This document shows positions 15,540 through 23,208 of a stretch of DNA of 37,580 bases, piece by piece; within the stretch, counting starts at the first letter, position 1, and each line of letters begins with the position of its first letter. Origin of the DNA: an uncultured Eubacteriales bacterium (GTDB taxonomy: Bacteria > Bacillota > Clostridia > Oscillospirales > CAG-272); assembly GCA_900548735.1 (NCBI GenBank), contig URMC01000004.1, positions 1-37,580 on the forward strand, written 5' to 3'. Both the position numbers and the translations under genes were made by a program. The notes under the pieces are model-generated. The model saw nothing but the letters and a program-made list of their open reading frames with translations, had not been told where the DNA came from and searched no databases.

Positions 15540-16160
15540 ATGAGAAAAAAGAATTTTCTGCTGGTTTTGCTGGCGGCGCTGCTGCTGTTTACTGCCTGTG
15601 AAAAGCGCGCGCGCTTTACCGTGAGCGAGGACGGCTACCGATTTACAGATCGGGAAACCGGAACGGTGTATACCGCGCTTTCCCCGGCGTTTGAGCCGGC
15701 AAAAGGCGGCAACGCGCGGGGAAAGTGCAAGCTGCCGGACGGCACGGAACGGACGTTGCGCGAGATTCCGTCGCTCTCACCGGACCTTTGGCTGGCAGAC
15801 GACGAAAAAACGCTCTATTATGCCAGGGAGGGGACGCCTGACCCCGCGGCGTGGGAGATGACCGCCGTGCTTTTCTGTGAGGACGAGGGGGTCAGCATCG
15901 AGCGCTACCGCTGGGAGGCGCCGACGGCGGGAGAGAAGATTGCCGCGTTGTGCACGACCTGGTGGAACGGCGAGGAGCGTGAACTGCCCCCCGGCTCCCC
16001 CACGCTTTACCGCGCGCTCAAATTTCAGGGCGCGGAGTATCCCAATATTTATTATTGTATCGGTTATTATCAGTATGAGGACGGCAGCGCGGTGCTTTAC
16101 GAAAAATTTTCGGGCAGATGCGTGAGCGTCCCTGCCGAGACCTATTTCGGAGTGAAATAA
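15540..16160 (+). CDS. Predicted lipoprotein of unknown function
   Basis: 206 residues starting one base after the deaminase stop. MRKKNFLLVLLAALLLFTAC is a clear lipoprotein signal with Cys20 as the lipidation site. The mature part is acidic and rich in Tyr/Trp; blocks such as YRFTDRETGTVYTALSPAFEP look like beta strands. I do not recognise a family. The lack of a strong ribosome site suggests re-initiation from the upstream gene. Confidence 0.75.
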   Translation: MRKKNFLLVLLAALLLFTACEKRARFTVSEDGYRFTDRETGTVYTALSPAFEPAKGGNARGKCKLPDGTERTLREIPSLSPDLWLADDEKTLYYAREGTPDPAAWEMTAVLFCEDEGVSIERYRWEAPTAGEKIAALCTTWWNGEERELPPGSPTLYRALKFQGAEYPNIYYCIGYYQYEDGSAVLYEKFSGRCVSVPAETYFGVK

Positions 16161-16163
16161 TAT

Positions 16164-16694
16164 ATGAACGCAGCAGAATTGGAAACGGAAAAGAAAAAAG
16201 AAGAAACCGGGCATAAGGAGCCGTTTAAGGTGCTGTTTGTCTGTACCGGCAACACCTGCCGCTCCCCGATGGCGGCGGCACTGGTCAATGACGCGGCAAG
16301 ACCGCGGGAGATCTGCTCCGCCAACCCCACCCCCCCGCCGCGGGTGATTGCCGCCTCCGCGGGGCTTGCCGCAAACGAAGGGGAGCCGACCTCCAAAGAA
16401 GCCGTGGCAGTGCTGGAGGAGGCAGGCGTGCCGAACACGCCGGAAAACGATTACCGCCATCACGTGGCGAGAAATCTGACGGAGCGGATGATGCGGGAGG
16501 CGGACGCGGTGGTGCCCATCAGCGGCGCGCACGCCATGCAGATTTTACTGCGCTACCCGGCATACGCCTCCAAGGTGCGGCAGTTGCCGATGGACATTCC
16601 CGACCCTTACGGGCAAGGGGTTGACGCTTACCGCCTGTGCCTTTCACAGTTGAAACTGGCGCTTTCCATGTGCAGTTTCGGGGAAGAACAATGA
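16164..16694 (+). CDS. Low-molecular-weight phosphatase, probably arginine-specific (YwlE-like)
   Basis: 176 residues. The P-loop CTGNTCRS (Cys27-Ser34) and the general acid Asp147 (IPDPYG) define the LMW-PTP fold. In tyrosine phosphatases the residue before the second Cys is usually Ile (NICRS); here it is Thr31, as in Bacillus YwlE, where that Thr favours phospho-arginine. YwlE opposes the McsB protein-arginine kinase; no mcsB is in the window. A 20-residue charged N-terminal extension precedes the first strand. In many Firmicutes ywlE lies beside the t6A gene tsaC; here it precedes rimI and tsaD, a related context. Confidence 0.85.
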   Translation: MNAAELETEKKKEETGHKEPFKVLFVCTGNTCRSPMAAALVNDAARPREICSANPTPPPRVIAASAGLAANEGEPTSKEAVAVLEEAGVPNTPENDYRHHVARNLTERMMREADAVVPISGAHAMQILLRYPAYASKVRQLPMDIPDPYGQGVDAYRLCLSQLKLALSMCSFGEEQ

Positions 16695-17128
16695 CCCTGA
16701 AACTCCTGCAACCAGAGGATATCCCTGCGGTGGCTGCGCTGGAGACGCAATGCTTTCACACCCCGTGGAGCGCGGCGGCGCTGGCGTATCTCACGGGCAG
16801 TGACGCGTTCGGCGTGGTGTGCCTGGACGAGAGCGGCACGGCGCTGGCGTATGCCGGGATCACCGTCTCGCTTGACGACGGGGCGCTGACCAACGTGGCA
16901 ACCGCCCCCGCCGCGCGCCGGCAGGGGCTTGGCGAACAGGTCCTTCGGGCACTGATGGAAGAAGCGCGCCGCCGCGGGGTCACGCATTTTTCACTGGAGG
17001 TGCGGGAATCCAATTTTCCCGCCATCCGGCTGTATGAAAAACTGGGCTTTCGCGCGGTGGGCAAGCGCCCCCGCTTTTACACCGACCCTGCCGAGGCGGC
17101 GTTGGTGATGACGTACAATACCGACTGA
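16691..17128 (+). CDS. rimI: Ribosomal protein S18-alanine N-acetyltransferase RimI-like
   Basis: 145 residues of the GNAT fold. ATG 16691 overlaps the preceding stop (ATGA). Acetyl-CoA-binding motif A is at about 75-90 (NVATAPAARRQGLGEQVL, the RRQGxG pattern), followed by the RimI-typical FSLEVRESNFPAIRLYEKLGF. RimI is commonly encoded between tsaB and tsaD, and here it sits directly before tsaD, which supports this name over a generic GNAT. Confidence 0.9.
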   Translation: MTLKLLQPEDIPAVAALETQCFHTPWSAAALAYLTGSDAFGVVCLDESGTALAYAGITVSLDDGALTNVATAPAARRQGLGEQVLRALMEEARRRGVTHFSLEVRESNFPAIRLYEKLGFRAVGKRPRFYTDPAEAALVMTYNTD

Positions 17129-17146
17129 TAAATACGAGGAACAAAG

Positions 17147-18160
17147 ATGTATATTTTCGGGATGGAAAGCTCCTGTGACGAGACCTCCGCCGCCGTGGTG
17201 CGTGTGGAGGGCGGAAAACGGGAGATCTGCTCCAACATCGTGGCATCTCAGATTGACACGCACCGCCTGTACGGCGGCGTGGTGCCCGAGATTGCCAGCC
17301 GCGCGCACATTGAGGCGGTCAGCGGCATCACCAGAGAAGCGCTTGCCACGGCGGGCATCGGAGTGTCCGATCTTTCCGCGGTGGCGGTCACGGCGTTCCC
17401 GGGGCTGATCGGCGCGCTTCTGGTGGGCGTGAATTTTGCCAAATCCTTTGCCTTTGCCAACTCGATTCCGCTGGTGGCGGTGGATCACATCAAGGCGCAC
17501 GTGGCGGCGGCATATCTTGCCGACGCGGCGCTGACCCCGCCGTTTCTTGCCGTGGTGGTTTCGGGCGGACATACCGCTGTTTTTGACGTGCGGAGCGAGA
17601 CCGATTTTCACCTGATCGGCACCACCAGGGACGATGCGGCAGGCGAGGCGTTTGATAAAATCGGGCGCGTGATCGGCTTGCCGTACCCCGGCGGCGCGGC
17701 GCTGGATAAGCTGGCTTACGAGGGTGACCCCCACGCGGTGCGCCTGCCCTCCCCGGCGCTTGGCGGCGACACGCTGGATTTTTCGTTCAGCGGGCTGAAA
17801 ACCGCGGCGCTGAACGAAATCAATCTGTGGAATCAGAAGGGCATAGAGGTGCCGCGCGCCGATCTTGCCGCTTCGTTTACCGAGGCGGTGGTGTCCGGTA
17901 TCGCTGCCAAGGCTTCGGCGGCGCTCTCCCGCACCGGGCGAAAGACGCTGGTGCTGGCGGGCGGCGTTGCCGCCAACTCCCACCTGCGGGCAAGACTGAC
18001 GGAGGTCTGTGCCGCGCATGGCGCGCGGCTGTCCGTCCCCCCGATTTCCCTGTGCGGCGACAACGGTGCGATGGTGGCAATGGCGGGCAGTTTTGAGTTT
18101 CTTGCCGGGCGCCGCGCGGGCACCGACCTCAATGCCAGCGCCGCCGATAACGGGAAATGA
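17147..18160 (+). CDS. tsaD: tRNA N6-adenosine threonylcarbamoyltransferase TsaD
   Basis: 337 residues, normal length. TsaD transfers the threonylcarbamoyl group to A37 of ANN-decoding tRNAs. Seen are MESSCDETSAAVV (6-18), metal-binding His114 and His118 (DHIKAH), VVSGGHT, the SFSGLKTA block, LAGGVAANSHLR and LCGDNGAMVA. GAGGAA lies before ATG. Partners tsaB and tsaE, often upstream of rimI, are not in this window. It is the last gene of the operon and is followed after 22 bases by a large palindromic element. Confidence 0.97.
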   Translation: MYIFGMESSCDETSAAVVRVEGGKREICSNIVASQIDTHRLYGGVVPEIASRAHIEAVSGITREALATAGIGVSDLSAVAVTAFPGLIGALLVGVNFAKSFAFANSIPLVAVDHIKAHVAAAYLADAALTPPFLAVVVSGGHTAVFDVRSETDFHLIGTTRDDAAGEAFDKIGRVIGLPYPGGAALDKLAYEGDPHAVRLPSPALGGDTLDFSFSGLKTAALNEINLWNQKGIEVPRADLAASFTEAVVSGIAAKASAALSRTGRKTLVLAGGVAANSHLRARLTEVCAAHGARLSVPPISLCGDNGAMVAMAGSFEFLAGRRAGTDLNASAADNGK

Positions 18161-18182
18161 GTGCAACTGCTTGTCAAGTACT

Positions 18183-18455
18183 TAGCCTGACAGGAGATAT
18201 CCGAACCCGCCTCAGGCGCGCGTATTTTGAAATCTTTGTGACTTTTCGTCATTGGAGGGCGAAGCCCGCCTTCTTCCGAAAAGCCGCAAATCTTCCTGAA
18301 ATACGCGTGCCGGAGGTCGAAGAGTTCTCACGGGACGGATTTTTCGTCAGACAAGGCAAAAACGCAGGGAATATTTTATATTCCCGAGTATTTTAACGCA
18401 GTATGATAAAAAATCCGCCCGCGAGAACCGGGTTCGGATACCTCCTGTTAGGCTA
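18183..18455. repeat. 273-bp palindromic element (MITE-like or structured RNA), three-stem layout
   Basis: Terminal inverted repeats of 27 bases (18183-18209 and 18429-18455) match at 25 of 27; they begin TAGCCTGACAGGAG on the left. Inside are two further hairpin arms. Arm B pairs 18210-18227 with 18299-18316 (16 of 18) and has an inner GGGC-GAA-GCCC loop at 18257-18267. Arm C pairs 18324-18344 with 18408-18428 (one mismatch, one indel) and holds GGGAATAT/ATATTCCC at 18367-18385. Folded as RNA or cruciform it makes a three-way junction. It encodes no transposase. Spurious frames cross it on both strands. It lies between tsaD and the DnaA-box cluster. Confidence 0.85.
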
Positions 18456-18800
18456 TGCCGAAAAAAAGAAAATTCAGCGTTTTTCATAAACTTTTGGCAA
18501 AACGCAAAAATCCGGGTTTTCAACAGGAGTTTTCCACAGGCTGTGGAAAAGCATGAATATCCGGGCAAATATTCATCCAAAATCGGGCAAAAAATGAAAA
18601 CCGACCCCAAAAAGTTGCCTGTTTACGGCATTTCCTGTGGAAAACCCTGTGGGAAGTGTGGATAACTTTTATGCAAGGACGGTTGTGGAAAATTCGCGCG
18701 GGAGATTTTACGCCCTGCTTTTCACTTTTTCGGCGTGCCCGAAAAGATTGTGCAACATTCTGAATTTTACCGGAATCGGAAAAATGATTCGGAGGAAGAT
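18456..18800. promoter_or_regulatory. 345-bp gene-free region upstream of rex with DnaA-box cluster
   Basis: Five sites match the DnaA consensus TTWTNCACA within 163 bases: 18530-18538 (plus strand), and on the minus strand 18542-18550, 18636-18644, 18657-18665 (a perfect TTATCCACA) and 18684-18692. A weaker one is at 18648-18656. The first two form a palindrome with a 3-base gap. The remainder is AT-rich before the rex start. No clear sigma-A promoter could be picked out. Confidence 0.75.
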
Positions 18801-19478
18801 ATGGAAAAAGAGGAGAAACGGCACACGGAAGAGCCGGAGCGCCCGGTCACGGTCAGCCCTGCGGTGATCAAGAGACTGCCGCGGTATTTCCGGTACCTGC
18901 GTGAGGTCATCCGGGAGGGGCGGCTTCGCATCAGCTCAGGGGAGCTTTCCGAAAAAATGAACGTTACCGCTTCCCAGATCCGGCAGGATCTCAACTGCTT
19001 CGGCGAGTTCGGTCAGCAGGGGTACGGTTATAACGTCAATTACCTGTATACCAAGATCTGTGAGATTCTCGGCGTGGGCGAGGGTTATACCGCCATTGTT
19101 GTGGGGGCGGGGAACCTCGGGCGTGCGCTGGTGCGCAACCCCATGTTTGAAAAGCGCGGGGTGGATATTGCGTCGCTTTTTGATGTGGCACCGGAGCGGA
19201 TAGGGCAGGACGTTGGCGGCGTGCCGACAAGGGATATGAAGGAGCTGGAAGCGTTCTGCCGGGAGAACCGGGTGGATATCGCGGTGCTGACATTGCCGAA
19301 AGAATACGCGGTGGAAACGGCAAAGCGCCTTTGCGACCTTGGAGTGAAGGCACTGTGGAACTTCACCGGGAAAGAGCTGGACAGGCTTTTCCCTGATACG
19401 GTGGTGGAAAACGTGCACATCGCGGATTCGCTGATGACGCTTTGCTATGCGTTGCACTGCCGGGAGGAAATGCTGTGA
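18801..19478 (+). CDS. rex: Redox-sensing transcriptional repressor Rex
   Basis: 225 residues from ATG 18801, chosen because GGAGG lies five bases upstream; the frame is open from 18735. Rex binds operator DNA when NADH/NAD+ is low and controls fermentation and respiration genes. The N-terminal winged helix (residues 20-80) ends with the Rex pattern TASQIRQDLNCFGEFGQQGYGY; the Rossmann domain has VGAGNLGRAL at 101-110, and the C-terminus the domain-swap helix. Its stop overlaps the GTG start of the DnaD-like gene, so the redox sensor is co-translated with replication-initiation proteins. A charged N-terminal extension of about 18 residues is slightly longer than usual. Confidence 0.96.
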   Translation: MEKEEKRHTEEPERPVTVSPAVIKRLPRYFRYLREVIREGRLRISSGELSEKMNVTASQIRQDLNCFGEFGQQGYGYNVNYLYTKICEILGVGEGYTAIVVGAGNLGRALVRNPMFEKRGVDIASLFDVAPERIGQDVGGVPTRDMKELEAFCRENRVDIAVLTLPKEYAVETAKRLCDLGVKALWNFTGKELDRLFPDTVVENVHIADSLMTLCYALHCREEML

Positions 19479-20494
19479 AACTGAAATTTGTTTATCGGGG
19501 CGGTGCGCTGGTTCTGCCTGACACGGTACTGGACAAAATGGGCAGGGCAAACGAGCAGGATTTGCGTATTCTGCTTGCCCTTGCCGCCAACCCCTATACC
19601 GCAACCGACGCACGCCGGGCAATCGGTGAGGTTGCCGGGCGGCTGTCCCTGGAGGTTGCCACGGTGGAGGTGTCGCTCTCCTTCTGGCGGGGCACGGGGG
19701 TGCTTGGCGCCGAGGAGGATGAGACACCGGCAACCGGAAAGGAAAAAAGAACCGAAAAAAAGACCGCCGGGGCACCGGCGCCGCAAAAAGGGAGCGGTGC
19801 CGCGAAAGAGCCCGACGCCGGCAAGGCGGCGGTGCTGATCCCCGAAAAGGGATTGCCGGTCTACACGGCGGAAGAGCTGGAACAGATTATTGCCGGCAGT
19901 CAGCCGATGAAGGAGCTGCTCAATGCCGCCCAGCAGGTGTTCGGCAAAATTTTCAACACCGCGGAGTTTTCGGTGGTGGTTGGCATGGTGGATCACCTCG
20001 GTTTTGACGGCGAGTACGTTCTGCTGATTCTTTCCCACTGCCGCCGGATGAACAAAAAGTCCATCCGTTACGCCGAAAAGGTGGCGCTTTCCCTGCACGA
20101 TGAAGGGATCACCGACGCGAGAAGTCTGGAGGAGCACCTGCACGGCATTGAACGTATGGCGCAGGCGCAAGGGCAGATCCGCCAGATGTTCGGCATCGGG
20201 GCAAGATCGCTGACTACCAAGGAAAAGGGCATGGTGGAAAAATGGGTCGGCACCATAGGCTTTTCCATGGAGGTCATTCGCAAAGCATATGAGATCACGG
20301 TGGACTCCACCAAGGAGCACACCCCGTCCATCCCGTATGCCAACACGATTCTGGAGCGTTGGCACGCCGCGGGATACCGCACCGCCGGAGAGGTGGACGC
20401 GGCGCTTGCCGAATACAAAAAGAACAAAGACAACGGTGCGCTTGACGTAGACGGATTCTTTGACGCGGCATTGAAACGCACTTACGGAGGTTGA
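19475..20494 (+). CDS. DnaD-domain replication initiation protein
   Basis: 339 residues from GTG 19475 (GTGA overlap with the rex stop; GGGAGG eight bases upstream). The N-terminal part (1-80) is winged-helix-like, residues 80-125 are a low-complexity Lys/Ala/Pro linker, and two DnaD/DnaB_2 repeats follow at about 128-230 and 240-320. The second contains the family's SIPYANTILERWHAAGYRT. DnaD-type proteins bridge DnaA-bound DNA and the helicase loader. Placement directly before the loader fits helicase loading at origins or restart sites. Confidence 0.88.
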   Translation: MKLKFVYRGGALVLPDTVLDKMGRANEQDLRILLALAANPYTATDARRAIGEVAGRLSLEVATVEVSLSFWRGTGVLGAEEDETPATGKEKRTEKKTAGAPAPQKGSGAAKEPDAGKAAVLIPEKGLPVYTAEELEQIIAGSQPMKELLNAAQQVFGKIFNTAEFSVVVGMVDHLGFDGEYVLLILSHCRRMNKKSIRYAEKVALSLHDEGITDARSLEEHLHGIERMAQAQGQIRQMFGIGARSLTTKEKGMVEKWVGTIGFSMEVIRKAYEITVDSTKEHTPSIPYANTILERWHAAGYRTAGEVDAALAEYKKNKDNGALDVDGFFDAALKRTYGG

Positions 20495-20495
20495 A

Positions 20496-21473
20496 ATGGG
20501 ATACAGCAATGATACATACCGCCGCATCCGGGAGGCGTATAAAAACAAATACGTCAAAGCCGAGGAGGAGGCGGATCGCCGCACCGCCGAGGTGCACGCC
20601 AAAAGCCCGGAGCTGGCGGAGATTGACCGGGAGCTTGCGAAAACCGCCGCCGAGATTGCCTTGGCGGTGATCGGGCGCGGGGAAGAATGGGAGAAGAACC
20701 TTGCCGAGGTCAAGGCGAAAAACCTTGCCCTGCAACAGCGGCGCGGGGAGATTCTGACGGCGCTCGGCTACCCGACCGACTACACCAAGCCCCCGTATGA
20801 GTGCCCGAAATGCAAAGATTCCGGTTTTGTGGGCGTGGAGATGTGCGAGTGTATGAAGCGGGAACTGGTCTATGCCGCGCTGGCGGAGTCCGGGCTCGGA
20901 AACCTCATCCGTACCCAGTCGTTTGAAAATTTTGACCTCCGGTATTACCGGGAGGGCACGCCGGAGTATGCGCAGATGCGCCGCAATTTTGAGATTGTGA
21001 AAACTTATGCCGAGGGATTTGACCTGCACGCGGGCAACCTTCTGTTTTGCGGGGGTACGGGGCTTGGCAAAACGCATCTTTCCACCGCGCTTGCCCGCCG
21101 GGTGATCGAAAAGGGCTATGACGTGTGCTATACCAGCGCGGTCAACCTGTTCGGTGCTTACGAAAACGCACGTTTCGGCAACAGCGCCGTAGAGACCGAC
21201 GGAGAGGGCACGCGCCGCTACAACGAGTGCGATTTGCTGATTATTGACGACCTCGGCACCGAGGTGACCAATCAGTTTACGGTTTCGTGCCTGTATATGC
21301 TGCTCAACAACCGTCTCAACCGGGGGTTGCCGACCGTGGTCAGCACCAATCTCACGCCGCGCGACCTGCAAAAACGCTATGTAGACCGTGTGGCAAGCCG
21401 ACTGTTGGGGGAGTTTCTCCTGTTGCAGTTTGTCGGCACCGATATCCGGATGCAAAAGCTGATGAAAAAGTGA
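20496..21473 (+). CDS. DnaC/DnaI-type replicative helicase loader (AAA+ ATPase)
   Basis: 325 residues. A helical N-terminal domain (1-95) is followed by a Cys cluster CPKCKDSGF...CEC (about 103-120), which probably binds zinc as in DnaI, and an AAA+ domain with Walker A GGTGLGKTH, Walker B LLIIDDLG, sensor-1 VVSTNL and an Arg-finger region DRVASRLL. Such loaders place the hexameric helicase on single-stranded DNA. GGAGG lies six bases before ATG, and the start follows the DnaD stop by one base. The IstB transposase helper is an alternative for this fold, but the zinc cluster and DnaD partner argue for a loader. Confidence 0.93.
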   Translation: MGYSNDTYRRIREAYKNKYVKAEEEADRRTAEVHAKSPELAEIDRELAKTAAEIALAVIGRGEEWEKNLAEVKAKNLALQQRRGEILTALGYPTDYTKPPYECPKCKDSGFVGVEMCECMKRELVYAALAESGLGNLIRTQSFENFDLRYYREGTPEYAQMRRNFEIVKTYAEGFDLHAGNLLFCGGTGLGKTHLSTALARRVIEKGYDVCYTSAVNLFGAYENARFGNSAVETDGEGTRRYNECDLLIIDDLGTEVTNQFTVSCLYMLLNNRLNRGLPTVVSTNLTPRDLQKRYVDRVASRLLGEFLLLQFVGTDIRMQKLMKK

Positions 21474-21482
21474 ATAAAACGA

Positions 21483-21520
21483 AAGGGATGTACGGAAAAT
21501 ACGTACATCCCTTATTTTAT
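21483..21520 (+). terminator. Terminator of the rex-dnaD-dnaI operon
   Basis: A perfect 12-bp stem (21483-21494 with 21502-21513), 7-base loop, followed by ATTTTAT. It lies only 24 bases before the next start codon. Confidence 0.8.
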
Positions 21521-21537
21521 CAGGAAAGGAAAAAGCT

Positions 21538-21990
21538 ATGCAGGAAATGAAAGAAGCCATCCGGGAAGAGGATTTTTTCGGGGAGATTTACAAAAACGCC
21601 AAAATGGGGGCGGACTCCATCATCAATCTGCTCCCGAAGGTGAAGGATGACGGCATGCGCAGTGCCATGACCATGCAACTGGACGGATACGAGCGTTATG
21701 CGGCGCGTGCGCAGAAGGAGTTGGAGGCGCGCGGGGTGGAAGCAAAAGAGGAAAATGTGATGACGCGGCTTTCCGCACGGTTTGGTATGGCGTTCAACAC
21801 CATGCTGGACTCCACCACCAGCCATATTGCCGAAATGATGATTGAGGGCTCCAACATGGGCATTACCGATATGACCAAGCTCCTCAACAATTTTGAGGTG
21901 GGCAACGGAGACAGCGAAGCCGTGCGTCTGGCGCGCGAGGTGGTGCGGTTTGAAGAGCACAATCTCGAAATGCTGAAGCCCTACCTTTAA
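21538..21990 (+). CDS. Conserved-looking helical-bundle protein, function unknown
   Basis: 150 residues, almost entirely predicted helix. Helices appear at about 8-30, 38-65, 75-105 and 125-145, with acidic and His residues (EDFFGEIYKNAKMG, STTSHIAEMMIEGSNMG, FEEHNLEMLKPYL) placed as in ferritin-like four-helix bundles, though no clean ExxH metal motif is present. GGAAAGGA precedes ATG. It follows the operon terminator so closely that no separate promoter fits after it; expression would need readthrough or a promoter inside the loader gene. Confidence 0.75.
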   Translation: MQEMKEAIREEDFFGEIYKNAKMGADSIINLLPKVKDDGMRSAMTMQLDGYERYAARAQKELEARGVEAKEENVMTRLSARFGMAFNTMLDSTTSHIAEMMIEGSNMGITDMTKLLNNFEVGNGDSEAVRLAREVVRFEEHNLEMLKPYL

Positions 21991-22005
21991 AAATCCGAAA
22001 ATCTA

Positions 22006-22034
22006 TTGACAAACGCTTCCGGTCGTGCCATAAT
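22006..22034 (+). promoter_or_regulatory. Sigma-A promoter of the Gfo/Idh/MocA gene, with palindrome at the start site
   Basis: TTGACA (22006-22011), 17 bases, CATAAT (22029-22034). Immediately downstream, 22039-22055 is the palindrome TTAGCC-TGACA-GGCTAc, which would overlap the transcription start and could be an operator. Confidence 0.85.
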
Positions 22035-22078
22035 GGCGTTAGCCTGACAGGCTACCTTAATATCCGGAGGTGTTTGCA

Positions 22079-23092
22079 ATGGAAAAGAAACTGAAGGTCG
22101 GTGTAATCTCCTGTAGCGGCATGGCGGAAGGGCACATGCGCGGCGTGGCGCGCAACCCGGAGGCGGAGCTGACCGCTATCTGTGATGTGGATACCGAAAA
22201 AATGCAGGCGGTAGCCGGGCGCTTTCCCGGGGTGCGGCAATTTACCGACTATCGGGAGCTGTTGAAGACCGACGTGGATATCGTGATCATCGTCACGCCC
22301 GACCAGTTGCACCGGGAGATGGCGATTGCCGCGCTGGAAGCCGGCAAGCACGTGCTGTGCGAAAAGCCGCTGGCATTGACGCGCGAGGATTGCCACGCGA
22401 TTCTGGAAGCGGCGGAAAAATCCGATAAAAAATTTATGGTGGGGCAGATCTGCCGGTACACCCCCGGTTTTGTGGCGGCGAAGGAGCTGATTGACGCGGG
22501 CAAGATCGGCGAGCTTGTGTTTGTGGAATCCGAATACGCGCACGATTATAAAAGCATTTACGAGGCGGCAAAGGGCACCTGGCGCAACGACCCGTTGCGA
22601 AACGGGGTCGTTGGCGGGGGATGCCACGCGATTGACCTTTTGCGCTGGGTCGCGGGGGACGCGCTGGAGGTCACCGCGTATGCCAACCGCAAGATCATGC
22701 CGAACCTGCCGTATGACGATAATACGATCGCAATTCTGAAATTCCCGAACAACGTGATCGGTAAGGTTTTCGTTTCGGTCAGCTGTAAGCGCCCCTATAC
22801 CATGCGTTCCGTATTTTACGGCACCAAAGGGACCATCGTGACCGACAACACCAGCGACCACTTTTCGTGGTGGCATGAAAACGAGGAGGGGACGCTGGTA
22901 GAAGAGACCGTGCCGGTGCCGGTCAACAACCATAATGCCGCCGGGGAGTTTGCGGAACTCTGCCGGATCATCCGGGAGGATCTGCCCGTCAAAACCACGG
23001 CGCTGGAGGGTACCAAAACGGTGGAAACCGCGCTTGCCATTGTCCGCTCCGCAGATCTTGGCGGGGAGAAAATCAGCCTTTTCAGGGTTTGA
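22079..23092 (+). CDS. Gfo/Idh/MocA-family oxidoreductase
   Basis: 337 residues; NAD(P)-dependent sugar or inositol dehydrogenase type. The N-terminal Rossmann fold has VGVISCSGMAEGHMRG (the usual first Gly of GxGxxG is Ser), AICDVD after strand 2, and the catalytic-lysine motif CEKPLAL near residue 96. The second domain has GGGCHAIDLLRW, the family's active-site His/Asp block. ATG 22079 has GGAGG eight bases upstream; the longer GTG start at 22070 would overlap that site. It is monocistronic with a terminator. Substrate is unknown. Confidence 0.88.
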   Translation: MEKKLKVGVISCSGMAEGHMRGVARNPEAELTAICDVDTEKMQAVAGRFPGVRQFTDYRELLKTDVDIVIIVTPDQLHREMAIAALEAGKHVLCEKPLALTREDCHAILEAAEKSDKKFMVGQICRYTPGFVAAKELIDAGKIGELVFVESEYAHDYKSIYEAAKGTWRNDPLRNGVVGGGCHAIDLLRWVAGDALEVTAYANRKIMPNLPYDDNTIAILKFPNNVIGKVFVSVSCKRPYTMRSVFYGTKGTIVTDNTSDHFSWWHENEEGTLVEETVPVPVNNHNAAGEFAELCRIIREDLPVKTTALEGTKTVETALAIVRSADLGGEKISLFRV

Positions 23093-23108
23093 GTTATCTT
23101 CTGAAAAA

Positions 23109-23149
23109 GGGGGCTGTTAAAAACATCGGGTTTTTAACAGCCCTTTTTT
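23109..23149 (+). terminator. Terminator of the Gfo/Idh/MocA gene
   Basis: A perfect 14-bp stem (23111-23124 with 23130-23143) followed by T6. Confidence 0.9.
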
Positions 23150-23157
23150 CATACAGG

Positions 23158-23186
23158 TTGCAAAAGCCGCCCGCATATGATAAAAT
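23158..23186 (+). promoter_or_regulatory. Promoter of the Mrr-like gene
   Basis: TTGCAA (23158-23163), 17 bases, TAAAAT (23181-23186). Confidence 0.65.
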
Positions 23187-23208
23187 GAAGGCGATGGGAG
23201 GGATGCGT

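Noticed and set aside
18157..18396. 79-residue plus-strand frame whose ATG overlaps the tsaD stop
   Set aside because: It is created by the palindromic element: the inverted arm gives a similar peptide on the minus strand (18347-18610). No ribosome site or codon signal.
18456..18800. The DnaA-box region as the chromosome's oriC
   Set aside because: No dnaA, dnaN, recF or gyrase genes nearby and no switch in gene direction at this point; genes run plus on both sides.
19445..21560. Two minus-strand frames of about 420 residues each (19445-20713 and 20295-21560)
   Set aside because: Shadows of the DnaD-domain and helicase-loader genes, with no ribosome site or recognisable domain.
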